Of a stretch of DNA of 37,556 bases, positions 1 to 7,198 are shown piece by piece. The stretch comes from Rhodobacterales bacterium (GTDB lineage Bacteria; Pseudomonadota; Alphaproteobacteria; Rhodobacterales; Rhodobacteraceae). Within the stretch, counting starts at the first letter, position 1. Each line of letters begins with the position of its first letter. The notes beneath the pieces are model-generated. The model did no database searches and had not been told where the DNA came from. It saw only the letters and a list, made by a program, of their open reading frames with translations. A program made the translations under genes and the position numbers. The DNA lies in contig QIGK01000015.1 in assembly GCA_003228875.1 (NCBI GenBank), forward strand, positions 1 through 37,556, read 5' to 3'.

Positions 1-61
1 CATAGGCGGAATAACGCCCAAACAAAAGCTGGCCACAATGACCATTTAAATCGCTCTACTT

Positions 62-664
62 ATGAGTACCCCTAAATATGGGGGTATTACCGAGGCATAT
101 GTTGATCAATTACGTGGTGCCACCGTTCCAGAAAGCGCTTCTTTGTCGGAGCTTATCGGCTCAGGAAATCCTTCATCCGAAAATATCATTCTGAGTATGG
201 ATATTGTGCCACATTATAGCGGACAATTCAAATACTATACGATTGATTTTGTTGGTCGATTAAGTGGAAAAATTGAAGGCCCCAGCGGGAGGCTTATTGG
301 ATATGAATTATATTTGGACGGCGCGTTTGCAGAGGAATTATCAAAAGACAGTTCAGGAAATGTATCAAGTATTAAATTGATCCGCCGAAACAATGTCCAT
401 TTTCAACCACTCAATTTGGAAGATGGAATGATAGTTGCGGAGGATGGCAATTTTGCTCTAATCTATACTGCATCTAGAAAGTTTTTTGAGTGTGAAGACG
501 CTGAAAAAGTAATGCTACAGTTAAACGAGCAAAATGAATTTGGAATTCTTTACATTAAGCCCGTATTCGCATTTATTGAAACTAGGCCAAAGTATTTTCC
601 ATTCGGAATCAGTTTAGAAGCCGCCTCAAGTTTCGCCTGCGAACAACTTGACCCAGCAGATTAA
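62..664 (+). CDS. hypothetical protein, AT-rich, no recognised family
   Basis: A 200-residue open frame that I cannot assign to a family. It has no signal peptide, no membrane segment and no obvious catalytic motif. The middle (about residues 45-140) alternates short hydrophobic strands with polar turns, suggesting a mostly beta fold, and the end is acidic. The gene is visibly richer in A+T than the trp or lpx genes and uses many A/T-ending codons, which fits recent acquisition. No Shine-Dalgarno sequence precedes the ATG at 62. The next in-frame ATG (200) has none either, so the start is uncertain. It lies just upstream of a toxin-antitoxin pair on the same strand, separated by an AT-rich hairpin, so it could be accessory cargo, but nothing shows a shared function. 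Confidence 0.55.
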   Translation: MSTPKYGGITEAYVDQLRGATVPESASLSELIGSGNPSSENIILSMDIVPHYSGQFKYYTIDFVGRLSGKIEGPSGRLIGYELYLDGAFAEELSKDSSGNVSSIKLIRRNNVHFQPLNLEDGMIVAEDGNFALIYTASRKFFECEDAEKVMLQLNEQNEFGILYIKPVFAFIETRPKYFPFGISLEAASSFACEQLDPAD

Positions 665-666
665 TG

Positions 667-703
667 CAAGGATTTATATTGGATACTGAATATTAATCCC
701 TTG
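667..703. repeat. imperfect AT-rich inverted repeat after the orphan gene
   Basis: The arms at 667-680 and 689-703 are near-complementary (CAAGGATTTATATT against AATATTAATCCCTTG) around an 8-base loop. It starts just after the stop codon of the upstream gene. No run of T follows on the plus strand, so it is a weak candidate for an intrinsic terminator. It could instead stabilise the mRNA end or be part of the brnTA control region. Confidence 0.4.
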
Positions 704-715
704 TAAACCCATTTA

Positions 716-729
716 TTATATGCATATAA
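716..729. promoter_or_regulatory. perfect 14-bp palindrome, candidate BrnA operator
   Basis: TTATATGCATATAA is a perfect palindrome ending one base before the brnT start codon at 731. BrnA antitoxins carry a ribbon-helix-helix-like DNA-binding function and repress their own operon by binding inverted repeats near the promoter. Position and symmetry therefore suggest an autoregulatory operator. The site is inferred from symmetry and location only. Confidence 0.5.
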
Positions 730-730
730 A

Positions 731-1006
731 ATGTATGAATGGGATGAAGCAAAGCGGTTGGCTACGCTCAACAAACGCGACATAGACTTTGCCGATATGG
801 CGCGGTTTGAATGGGACACGGCACATATCATCGAAGACACACGCCAGCCATATCCTGAACGGCATTTGATTGCGTTGGGCATGATAGATTACCGTTTACA
901 TTTTTGTGTTTGGACCGCGCGCCGCCAAAAGATTCGGATCATCAGCCTTCGCAAGGCAAATAAACGAGAGGAGAAAGCATATGACCAAGCAAAAACCACT
1001 CATTGA
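731..1006 (+). CDS. brnT: BrnT family toxin of a type II toxin-antitoxin system
   Basis: A 91-residue protein matching the BrnT (DUF497) pattern. It opens with a YEWDEAKR segment, continues with NKRDIDFADMARFEWD and ERHLIALGMID, and ends in the typical basic stretch IRIISLRKANKREEKAY. BrnT proteins have a RelE-like ribonuclease fold and inhibit translation by cutting RNA; the partner BrnA neutralises them. The length is normal for the family and no domain is missing, so the toxin looks intact. There is no Shine-Dalgarno sequence before the ATG and a palindrome sits immediately upstream, so the message may be leaderless or the start poorly translated. Its 3' end overlaps brnA by 26 bases, the usual toxin-first order of this pair. 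Confidence 0.9.
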   Translation: MYEWDEAKRLATLNKRDIDFADMARFEWDTAHIIEDTRQPYPERHLIALGMIDYRLHFCVWTARRQKIRIISLRKANKREEKAYDQAKTTH

Positions 1007-1241
1007 TGCGGAGGGCGAAGTACGGGAACTGACCGCTGATGATTTCACGCATATGCGCCCAACCTCCGAATTTCCAGAACTGGTCAAAATCCTGCGCGGG
1101 CGGCCTAAATTGCCGGTATCCGAGCAGAAAAAGCGGGTTACTATGTTTCTGGATCGGGATATTATTGAAAAACTGAAAGCTGACGGTAAAGGCTGGCAAA
1201 CCCGTGCCAACGCAAAACTGCGTGAGGCGTTGGGGTTATAA
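981..1241 (+). CDS. brnA: BrnA family antitoxin
   Basis: An 86-residue BrnA (DUF4415) antitoxin. The C-terminal half has the family signature: a short strand (KKRVTMFLDRDIIEKLKA), then GKGWQTRANAKLREAL, which forms the ribbon-helix-helix DNA-binding part. The N-terminal half is acidic and probably wraps the toxin. The start at 981 is chosen because GAGAGGAGAAAG precedes it at good spacing. The frame is open back to 906, but that would overlap the toxin by 101 bases and lacks a ribosome site. It is co-transcribed with brnT and likely represses the pair through the palindrome at 716-729. Confidence 0.9.
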   Translation: MTKQKPLIDAEGEVRELTADDFTHMRPTSEFPELVKILRGRPKLPVSEQKKRVTMFLDRDIIEKLKADGKGWQTRANAKLREALGL

Positions 1242-1270
1242 GGTTTTACGGAAATTCTATTTTTTGGTAA

Positions 1271-1332
1271 TGGTGGGCTGAAGCCCACCCTACGCGTTTT
1301 TGGTAAATGTAGGGTGGGGTTTCAGCCCACCA
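1271..1332. repeat. REP-like pair of inverted hairpins (GGTGGGCTGAAGCCCACC type)
   Basis: Two copies of a 22-25 base motif face each other at 1271-1294 and 1308-1332. The left copy is itself a near-perfect hairpin (GGTGGGCT, GA, AGCCCACC). The right copy has one extra base and one change. The copies can also pair with each other into a long stem around CGTTTTTGGTAAA. It lies between the convergent brnA and uup genes and contains the uup stop codon. It may serve as a bidirectional transcript end. The motif resembles short palindromic repeats scattered through many bacterial genomes, but only one pair is visible here. Confidence 0.75.
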
Positions 1333-3124
1333 TTTCTTCCAATCCCATCCATTCTTCCTCGGCCACTGCCAGCATTTCATGCCGTGCTACCAACGCATCT
1401 GATGCTTTGGCGAATTTTTCCGGTTGCTCGGAAAACAGTGCCGGATCGGCCATCAGGGCCTCTAGTTTGGCAATATCAGCCTCTAGCTTGGCTATCACCT
1501 CGGGCAGTTCTTTCAAGCGGTGTTCTTGCTTGAAACTAAGCCCCGAGGCTTTGACCGCCTCGCGCGTTTCCGCCGGTTTTATCTTGGTTTTTGCGATCTT
1601 GGCGGCTTTTGCAATCTCTTTACGCTGCGCCTGATAGTCGCTCCAACCGCCAGCGTAAACAATCGCCTTGCCGTCACCTTCCATCGCAATTGTGGTGGTG
1701 GCCACGCGGTCCAGAAAATCACGGTCATGGCTTACCAGCAGCACGGTGCCGGAATAATCATCGATCAATTCCTGCAACAGGTCCAGCGTTTCGACATCCA
1801 GATCGTTTGTTGGTTCGTCCAGTATCAAAAGGTTGCTTTCCTGCGCCATGATCCGCGCCAAAAGCAGCCGCGCTTTTTCACCACCCGACAGGGATTTGAT
1901 TTTTGCTCGGGCTTGGGGTTCGCTGAACAAAAAGTCCTTAAGGTATCCGACTACATGGCGGGGCACACCGCGCACCATGACTTGGTCATTTTTGCCTGAC
2001 ACGCCCAGGATTGGATCTTCGGTCAGGGCCTCCCAAAGCGTTTGTTCGGGGTTTAGGGCATCGCGGTTCTGATCAAAAACCGCTTGGGACAGATTGGTGC
2101 CCAGCTTTATCGTGCCACTATCCGGTTCGATTTCACCGGTCAGGATTTTAAGCAAGGTTGTTTTGCCAGAGCCATTAGGCCCAACCAGCGCGATGCGTTC
2201 ACCACGGGTGATTTTCAGAGTTAAATCGCTAACAATTTCTGTTTCTCCAAATGCTTTGGCAATATCGCGTGCATCGACCACCAGCTTGCCGGATTTTGGC
2301 CCCGCTTCAAATGCCATTGCTGCCGCGCCAGTTTGCTTGATTTGGTCTAATTTTTCGGCCCGCATATCTTGCAACCTGCGCACCCGGCCCATATTGCGTT
2401 TGCGACGCCCTGAAATGCCCTCAACCGCCCAGCGGGCCTCAGCTTTGATCAGGCGGTTCAGCTTGTGGCGCTGCATGTCCTCGTCTTCAAAAACCTTGTC
2501 GCGCCATTCTTCAAAATCCGCAAAGCCTTTGTTTTGGCGACGCACCACACCGCGATCTATCCAAAGGGTAGTGCGGGTAAGATTTCGTAAAAACGCACGG
2601 TCATGAGAGATCAGCACAAAGGCCTTGCGAGTTTGGGCCAAATGGTTTTCCAGCCAGCCAATCGCGGTAATATCCAGATGGTTTGTTGGTTCATCCAACA
2701 GCATCAATTCAGCGTCTGACGCCAATATTTGGGCAATTGCAGCGCGCCGCCGTTCGCCACCTGAGGCCGCATCACAGCGAATATCGGGGTTTAGCTTGAT
2801 GCCCTCCATCGCCATTTCAACGCGGTAATGCTCTGCTTCGTCCAGCCCGGCGCTGGCAAAATCAAACAAGGTTTCAAAGCCGCTAAAATCCGGTTCCTGT
2901 GCCAGATAGGCCACCGTATATCCGGGCTGTAAAAACCGCTCCCCGCCGTCAACAAGGGCAAGCCCCGCCATGACCTTTAGCAAGGTCGATTTGCCCGAAC
3001 CGTTGCGCCCCACAAGGCAAATGCGTTCAGCCTCGTGCACGGTTAGATCAACGCCGTTAAACAACGGGTTGCCGCCAAAGGTCAGCATGGTTTGCGAAAG
3101 CGTTAAGATCGGTGATTGAGCCAT
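1322..3124 (-). CDS. uup: ABC-F family ATPase, Uup-like
   Basis: A 600-residue soluble protein with two ATP-binding cassettes and no membrane segments, as in ABC-F proteins that act on the ribosome. The first cassette has Walker A GRNGSGKST at 39-47, signature SGGER at 121 and Walker B MLLDEPTNHLD at 141-151. The second has GPNGSGKTT at 315-323, LSGGEK at 412-417 and LLILDEPTNDLD at 432-443. A basic linker (about 200-270) and a charged C-terminal coiled-coil region (about 530-595) match the Uup subgroup, which is linked to ribosome function and to precise excision of transposons. The family is established knowledge; the subgroup is inferred from the C-terminal extension. It is transcribed toward brnTA and ends inside the hairpin repeat. 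Confidence 0.92.
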   Translation of the reverse strand: MAQSPILTLSQTMLTFGGNPLFNGVDLTVHEAERICLVGRNGSGKSTLLKVMAGLALVDGGERFLQPGYTVAYLAQEPDFSGFETLFDFASAGLDEAEHYRVEMAMEGIKLNPDIRCDAASGGERRRAAIAQILASDAELMLLDEPTNHLDITAIGWLENHLAQTRKAFVLISHDRAFLRNLTRTTLWIDRGVVRRQNKGFADFEEWRDKVFEDEDMQRHKLNRLIKAEARWAVEGISGRRKRNMGRVRRLQDMRAEKLDQIKQTGAAAMAFEAGPKSGKLVVDARDIAKAFGETEIVSDLTLKITRGERIALVGPNGSGKTTLLKILTGEIEPDSGTIKLGTNLSQAVFDQNRDALNPEQTLWEALTEDPILGVSGKNDQVMVRGVPRHVVGYLKDFLFSEPQARAKIKSLSGGEKARLLLARIMAQESNLLILDEPTNDLDVETLDLLQELIDDYSGTVLLVSHDRDFLDRVATTTIAMEGDGKAIVYAGGWSDYQAQRKEIAKAAKIAKTKIKPAETREAVKASGLSFKQEHRLKELPEVIAKLEADIAKLEALMADPALFSEQPEKFAKASDALVARHEMLAVAEEEWMGLEEMVG

Positions 3125-3160
3125 TTTAGGCGTATCGCGCGGCAGCCCAGCAAGGTCAAG

Positions 3161-3580
3161 CTATAGATGATAGGTAAGCGCGCGATGAATCAAAATATCT
3201 AGTTTTTCCATTGGCAGGACTTCAGTTATGGCAAACCGCACCGCACGATTACCTTCAAAATCCAGCTCTGGAGCGACCTCACGGAAATCTGACATAATGG
3301 TTGTTTGGCAATGGGTGAAAACCGCAATCCCACCCTGTTTCAGCACGCCCAATCGCAAAGTGGAGCCCGATTTACTAACGGATGTCAGATAAGCGGGTTG
3401 GCCCCACCGTAAGCTTTCGGTAATTTCGCCTATTTCTGGCGTTTGGCTGGCGACCTCAAAAACATGCTCGCGAATTTTCAACAAAGCTTTGCGTTCGGCA
3501 TAAGCAAAGCCCGCAAACACACTGGAAACCATCGGGTCAGAAAAAGAATTCTTAATCATATTTCTGCTTACCACAACCAT
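3161..3580 (-). CDS. DUF1801 domain protein (YdhG-like)
   Basis: A small soluble protein whose core matches DUF1801: an N-terminal segment on the pattern DPMVSSVFAGF, then ITESLRWGQPAYLT, a glycine-rich strand turn and LRLGVLKQGGIAVF. The biochemical role of the family is not established. The ATG at 3580 gives 139 residues. An ATG at 3559 gives 132 and would start nearer to where family members usually start. Neither has a convincing ribosome site, so the first seven residues are uncertain. It lies 36 bases upstream of uup on the same strand and may share its transcript. Confidence 0.75.
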   Translation of the reverse strand: MVVVSRNMIKNSFSDPMVSSVFAGFAYAERKALLKIREHVFEVASQTPEIGEITESLRWGQPAYLTSVSKSGSTLRLGVLKQGGIAVFTHCQTTIMSDFREVAPELDFEGNRAVRFAITEVLPMEKLDILIHRALTYHL

Positions 3581-3582
3581 GT

Positions 3583-3597
3583 TGACACGTCATGTCA
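3583..3597. promoter_or_regulatory. short inverted repeat TGACA-N5-TGTCA
   Basis: Symmetric pentamers flank a five-base centre, three bases upstream of the longer start of the DUF1801 gene. The left arm is also part of TTGACA, which stands 17 bases from AATATC (3605-3610) on the plus strand, a weak promoter match. It may be an operator for either strand. Confidence 0.25.
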
Positions 3598-3684
3598 GTA
3601 AAGAAATATCTACCAGACCTTGCAATCGATGTTCTGCTTGGTAAGCGTGAGTACAAAAGTGACCACATTTTGGTTATGAATTTG

Positions 3685-3724
3685 CTTGTCAGGCCTTGTC
3701 ACTGCGCCACGCTCGGATTACAAC
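3685..3724 (+). promoter_or_regulatory. candidate promoter of ppiD-trpE with a direct repeat
   Basis: CTTGTCA occurs twice at 3685-3691 and 3695-3701, exactly ten bases apart. The second copy supplies a -35-like TTGTCA (3696-3701), followed after 17 bases by a -10-like TACAAC (3719-3724). Transcription would start near 3731, leaving a short leader with GAAGGA before the ppiD ATG at 3758. The repeat, one helical turn apart, could bind a regulator. Confidence 0.4.
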
Positions 3725-3757
3725 TCTGTCAGATATTTTCTGAAGGAATGCTGAAAA

Positions 3758-5662
3758 ATGACCGAACGCAAACGCTCTAAAAAATCAAACTTCTTTGTCT
3801 GGGGTGTCATGGGTGTTCTGGTACTGGGCATGGGGGGCTTTGGCCTTTCGGGTGCTTTCCTTAATACCGGCGGCAGCGCTGTTGCCACGGTTGGCGACGA
3901 AGAAATCTCGGTTGATGTATTTTTTGCAGCGTTGCGTCAGGATGTAGCGCAGGCTTCACAGGATTTCGGCTTTCCGATGACATTGGAACAGGCACAGACT
4001 TTTGGCATTGATCAAGTGACTTTGCGCCGCTTGCTGTCAATTGCAGCGCTGGACAATGAATCCGGTAATCTCAACCTTTCGGTTGGTGATCAGGCAGTGC
4101 GTAATGAATTGGTTCAAAACCCAGCGTTTCGCGGCCTAAACGGTTCCTTTGACACTGCCGCTTATGACTTTGCTTTGCAACAAATCGGAATGTCACGCGA
4201 CGAATATGACATTGTGGTGCGAAATGCTCTAACCCAATCTATTATCCGCACTGGTGTGGCCCAAAGCGGCGGTGATAATGATACCGCTGTCAATACAATC
4301 ATGGGCTATATCGGAGAGTTGCGGGATTTTGACTGGGTGTTGATCAACGCAGATTCGTTGACCGAAACAGCAGGCGCACCAAGTCAGGCTGAATTACAAG
4401 ATTATTACACAGCCAACCCGGCAATATTCACCCAACCAGAAACCAGAGACCTTACCTATATCGCGTTAACGCCGGAAATACTGGCAGTCGATATTGATGT
4501 GTCCGAGGCGGATATTGCTTCAGAATACAATGCCCGCGACGAACTTTATAACCAAGACGCAAGCGTTTTTGTTGACCGGATCACCTTTGGCACGCAGGCC
4601 GAAGCAGAGGCGGCAAAAGCTGAAATTGACGCCGGAACCGCCGGATTTACCGATATTGCCAACGCCCGAGGCCTGATTGCGGCAGATATTTCGCTGGGTC
4701 TGGTGACTGAATTCCAGATTTCGTCAGCGGCGGCTGCGGTGTTGTTTTCTGCAACCGAACTGGGCGTTTACGGCCCGATTGAAAGCGATGTTGGCCCTGC
4801 CTTGTTTCGTTTGAACGCTATGCAGGCAGCGTCATCAATTGCATTGGACGAAGTGCGCGACGAAATCCGCGATGCGATTGCCTTGAACGCGGCGGGAAGT
4901 CTGGTGGTCAGCGCCTATGACGAAGTTGATGACCTGATCGCCGGTGGAGCCAGTTTTGAGGAAGTTGCCGATGTTACCGACATGCAACTATTCACAACAA
5001 GATTTCCTGCTGAAACGCCTGAGGGTATCGAAACCCAAAGCGCCTTTTCTATCGAAGCACTGGTTGCTGAAATAAATGAGGATCGGGACATTCAGGAAAC
5101 AGATAATGGCGGTATTTTTGTTGTCAGGGTTGACGGGATTAACGCTGAGTTTGTGCGACCGCTAGCAGAAACCCGCGACTTGGCTCTCGAAGGGCAAATG
5201 GCAACCCGCAATCAGGAACTGGTGCTGGAACATGCTGCAACTTTGCAGTCGTTGATTGACACAGGCGCTGATTTTTCCGCGACCATGGCTATTAACGGCT
5301 TAACAGCAAATTCTGCCGAAAGTATATCCCGCAACTCCCCCGCCAGCGACACGCCACCAACTGTTTTGGAGGCAATTTTTGAACTGGAAGACCGCCAAAC
5401 CAGTATCATTGATGATGTGGATGGCGCTTATCTGGTCAAAGTTACAAATTTGGCACCGTTTGATCGCGGTAACGCAGCCACAACCGAAGTGATTGACCAG
5501 ATTCAAAGCCAAATCGCAGCTTCGCTGGAATCTGATTTATTTGCTTATTTTACCAATGCATTGATGGGCGAAGCAGGCTTTACAATTGACCAACCGCTTA
5601 TCTCCTCCATCGTATTGCAAAACGCGGTGGCTAATGACGGGCATATTGGGCACGTGCATTAA
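3758..5662 (+). CDS. ppiD: PpiD-like membrane-anchored periplasmic chaperone (SurA N-terminal/parvulin type)
   Basis: A 634-residue protein. A basic N-terminus (KRSKKSN) is followed by one membrane segment at about 12-33, so the bulk should lie in the periplasm. Residues about 40-165 form the helical SurA-type chaperone region, starting ATVGDEEISVDVFFAALR. A divergent parvulin-like domain follows at about 270-360, and a second helical region runs to the end. PpiD proteins help newly exported outer-membrane proteins fold near the Sec translocon; in the best-studied member the parvulin domain is catalytically inactive, and this one is also divergent. The C-terminus ends in a histidine-rich tip. 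trpE starts six bases after its stop, so the two are probably co-transcribed although functionally unrelated. Confidence 0.85.
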   Translation: MTERKRSKKSNFFVWGVMGVLVLGMGGFGLSGAFLNTGGSAVATVGDEEISVDVFFAALRQDVAQASQDFGFPMTLEQAQTFGIDQVTLRRLLSIAALDNESGNLNLSVGDQAVRNELVQNPAFRGLNGSFDTAAYDFALQQIGMSRDEYDIVVRNALTQSIIRTGVAQSGGDNDTAVNTIMGYIGELRDFDWVLINADSLTETAGAPSQAELQDYYTANPAIFTQPETRDLTYIALTPEILAVDIDVSEADIASEYNARDELYNQDASVFVDRITFGTQAEAEAAKAEIDAGTAGFTDIANARGLIAADISLGLVTEFQISSAAAAVLFSATELGVYGPIESDVGPALFRLNAMQAASSIALDEVRDEIRDAIALNAAGSLVVSAYDEVDDLIAGGASFEEVADVTDMQLFTTRFPAETPEGIETQSAFSIEALVAEINEDRDIQETDNGGIFVVRVDGINAEFVRPLAETRDLALEGQMATRNQELVLEHAATLQSLIDTGADFSATMAINGLTANSAESISRNSPASDTPPTVLEAIFELEDRQTSIIDDVDGAYLVKVTNLAPFDRGNAATTEVIDQIQSQIAASLESDLFAYFTNALMGEAGFTIDQPLISSIVLQNAVANDGHIGHVH

Positions 5663-5668
5663 CCTGTT

Positions 5669-7180
5669 ATGAAATTATTTCCTTCAGCCAGTGATTTTGC
5701 CAAGTCTTTTGATTCGGGCCAGAATCAAGTGGTTTGGACCCGTATTGTTGCGGATCTCGATACGCCTGTTTCGCTGATGCTTAAATTAACGCAAGCCCGC
5801 AAAGACAGCTTTTTGCTTGAATCCGTCACGGGCGGCGATGTTCGGGGACGATATTCTATTATCGGCATGAAGCCCGATCTGATCTGGGAATGTCACGGCA
5901 ACAAAGCGCAGCTTAATCGCGCCGCGCGGTTTGAGCCTGACGGGTTTGAACCCCAATCCGAAGCGCCGCTGGCCAGTTTGCGAAATCTGATTGAAGAAAG
6001 CCGGATTGATCTGCCCACAAATCTGCCGCCCATGGCTGCGGGCCTATTCGGATTTTTGGGTTATGATATGATCCGGCTGGTGGAACACCTGCCCGATGTG
6101 AACCCCGATACGCTTGGTATTCCTGATGCGATTATGCAACGGCCAACCATTATTGTGATTGTTGACGGGGTTAAAGGCGACATTACGGTTGTTAGCCCCG
6201 CATGGGTAAATTCCGGTCTTTCGGCCAAGGCTGCCTATGCGCAGGCGGCGGAACGGGTGGCTGATGCGCTGCGCGATCTGGACCGACCTGTGCGTGGCGA
6301 AATCCATGATTTAACCCAATCCGCGCCCGCCGAACCCAAGTCAAACATGACCAAAGCCGAATATTTTGCAATGGTCGAAAAAGCCCGTGAATATGTGTGC
6401 AAAGGGGATGTATTTCAGGTGGTGCCTTCGCAGCGCTGGTCACAAAAATTCGATCTACCGCCGTTTTCTTTATATCGGGCTTTGCGGCGCACCAACCCTT
6501 CTCCATATATGTTTTTCTATAATTTTGGTGCTTTTCAGGTGGTTGGGGCCAGCCCCGAAATTCTGGTTCAGGTGCAGGGTCGCAAGGTGACCATCCGGCC
6601 CATTGCCGGAACTCGCCCGCGCGGCGCAACCCCGCAACAAGACGCGGATTTTGAAAAAGAATTGCTAGCAGACCCCAAAGAATGCGCTGAGCATCTGATG
6701 TTGCTTGATCTGGGGCGCAATGATGTGGGGCGGGTTGCCAAAATTGGCACGGTTAACCCGAATGAGCAATTTATAATTGAGCGTTACAGCCATGTGATGC
6801 ACATTGTCAGCAATGTCGAGGGAGAGTTGCAAGACCAGCATGACGCGCTTTCGGCCCTGTTGGCCGGACTGCCTGCCGGCACGGTTTCGGGCGCGCCCAA
6901 AGTGCGGGCCATGGAGATTATAGACGAGCTGGAATCCGAAAAACGCGGGGTTTATGGCGGCGGCGTTGGCTATTTTTCGGCCAATGGCGATATGGATATT
7001 TGCATTGCGCTGCGCACGGCTGTGCTAAAGGACAAAACGCTTTATGTGCAGGCGGGTGGCGGTATTGTCTATGACAGTGTGGCCGAAGATGAATTTCAGG
7101 AAACTGTCAACAAATCCAAAGCCCTGAAACAGGCCGCTACAGACGCGGCGCTGTTTGTTGATCACGTCACCAATAATTAG
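5669..7180 (+). CDS. trpE: anthranilate synthase component I
   Basis: A 503-residue enzyme converting chorismate to anthranilate, using ammonia supplied by TrpG, in the first committed step of tryptophan synthesis. The N-terminal domain carries the LLES element of the tryptophan feedback site (FLLESVTGG). The C-terminal chorismate-binding domain shows PSPYMFFYNF, GTRPRG, LGRNDVGRVA, ERYSHVMHIVSNVEG and AGTVSGAPKVRAMEIIDELE in order, all typical. The length is normal for stand-alone TrpE. Only six bases separate it from ppiD, leaving no space for its own attenuator. trpGDC lie 1.2 kb downstream, separated by an antisense gene, so a shared transcript with trpG would have to cross that gene. Confidence 0.97.
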   Translation: MKLFPSASDFAKSFDSGQNQVVWTRIVADLDTPVSLMLKLTQARKDSFLLESVTGGDVRGRYSIIGMKPDLIWECHGNKAQLNRAARFEPDGFEPQSEAPLASLRNLIEESRIDLPTNLPPMAAGLFGFLGYDMIRLVEHLPDVNPDTLGIPDAIMQRPTIIVIVDGVKGDITVVSPAWVNSGLSAKAAYAQAAERVADALRDLDRPVRGEIHDLTQSAPAEPKSNMTKAEYFAMVEKAREYVCKGDVFQVVPSQRWSQKFDLPPFSLYRALRRTNPSPYMFFYNFGAFQVVGASPEILVQVQGRKVTIRPIAGTRPRGATPQQDADFEKELLADPKECAEHLMLLDLGRNDVGRVAKIGTVNPNEQFIIERYSHVMHIVSNVEGELQDQHDALSALLAGLPAGTVSGAPKVRAMEIIDELESEKRGVYGGGVGYFSANGDMDICIALRTAVLKDKTLYVQAGGGIVYDSVAEDEFQETVNKSKALKQAATDAALFVDHVTNN

Positions 7181-7198
7181 AATTGCAGGCTTGGCGCG

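Noticed and set aside
1-49. Possible 3' tail of a gene truncated at the window edge (a frame ending with TAA at 47-49, or another open to 75)
   Set aside because: Only about 15-25 residues are visible in competing frames and none matches a family, so no coding call can be supported.
906-980. Extended N-terminus for BrnA starting at 906
   Set aside because: It would lie almost wholly inside brnT and lacks a ribosome site; the ATG at 981 has a strong one and gives the normal length.
1520-2606. Forward open frames opposite uup
   Set aside because: They are antisense shadows of a clear ABC-F gene; they lack ribosome sites and sensible composition.
3592-3780. A 62-residue forward open frame before ppiD
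   Set aside because: It has no ribosome site, runs through the candidate promoter and into the ppiD start, and looks like no known protein.
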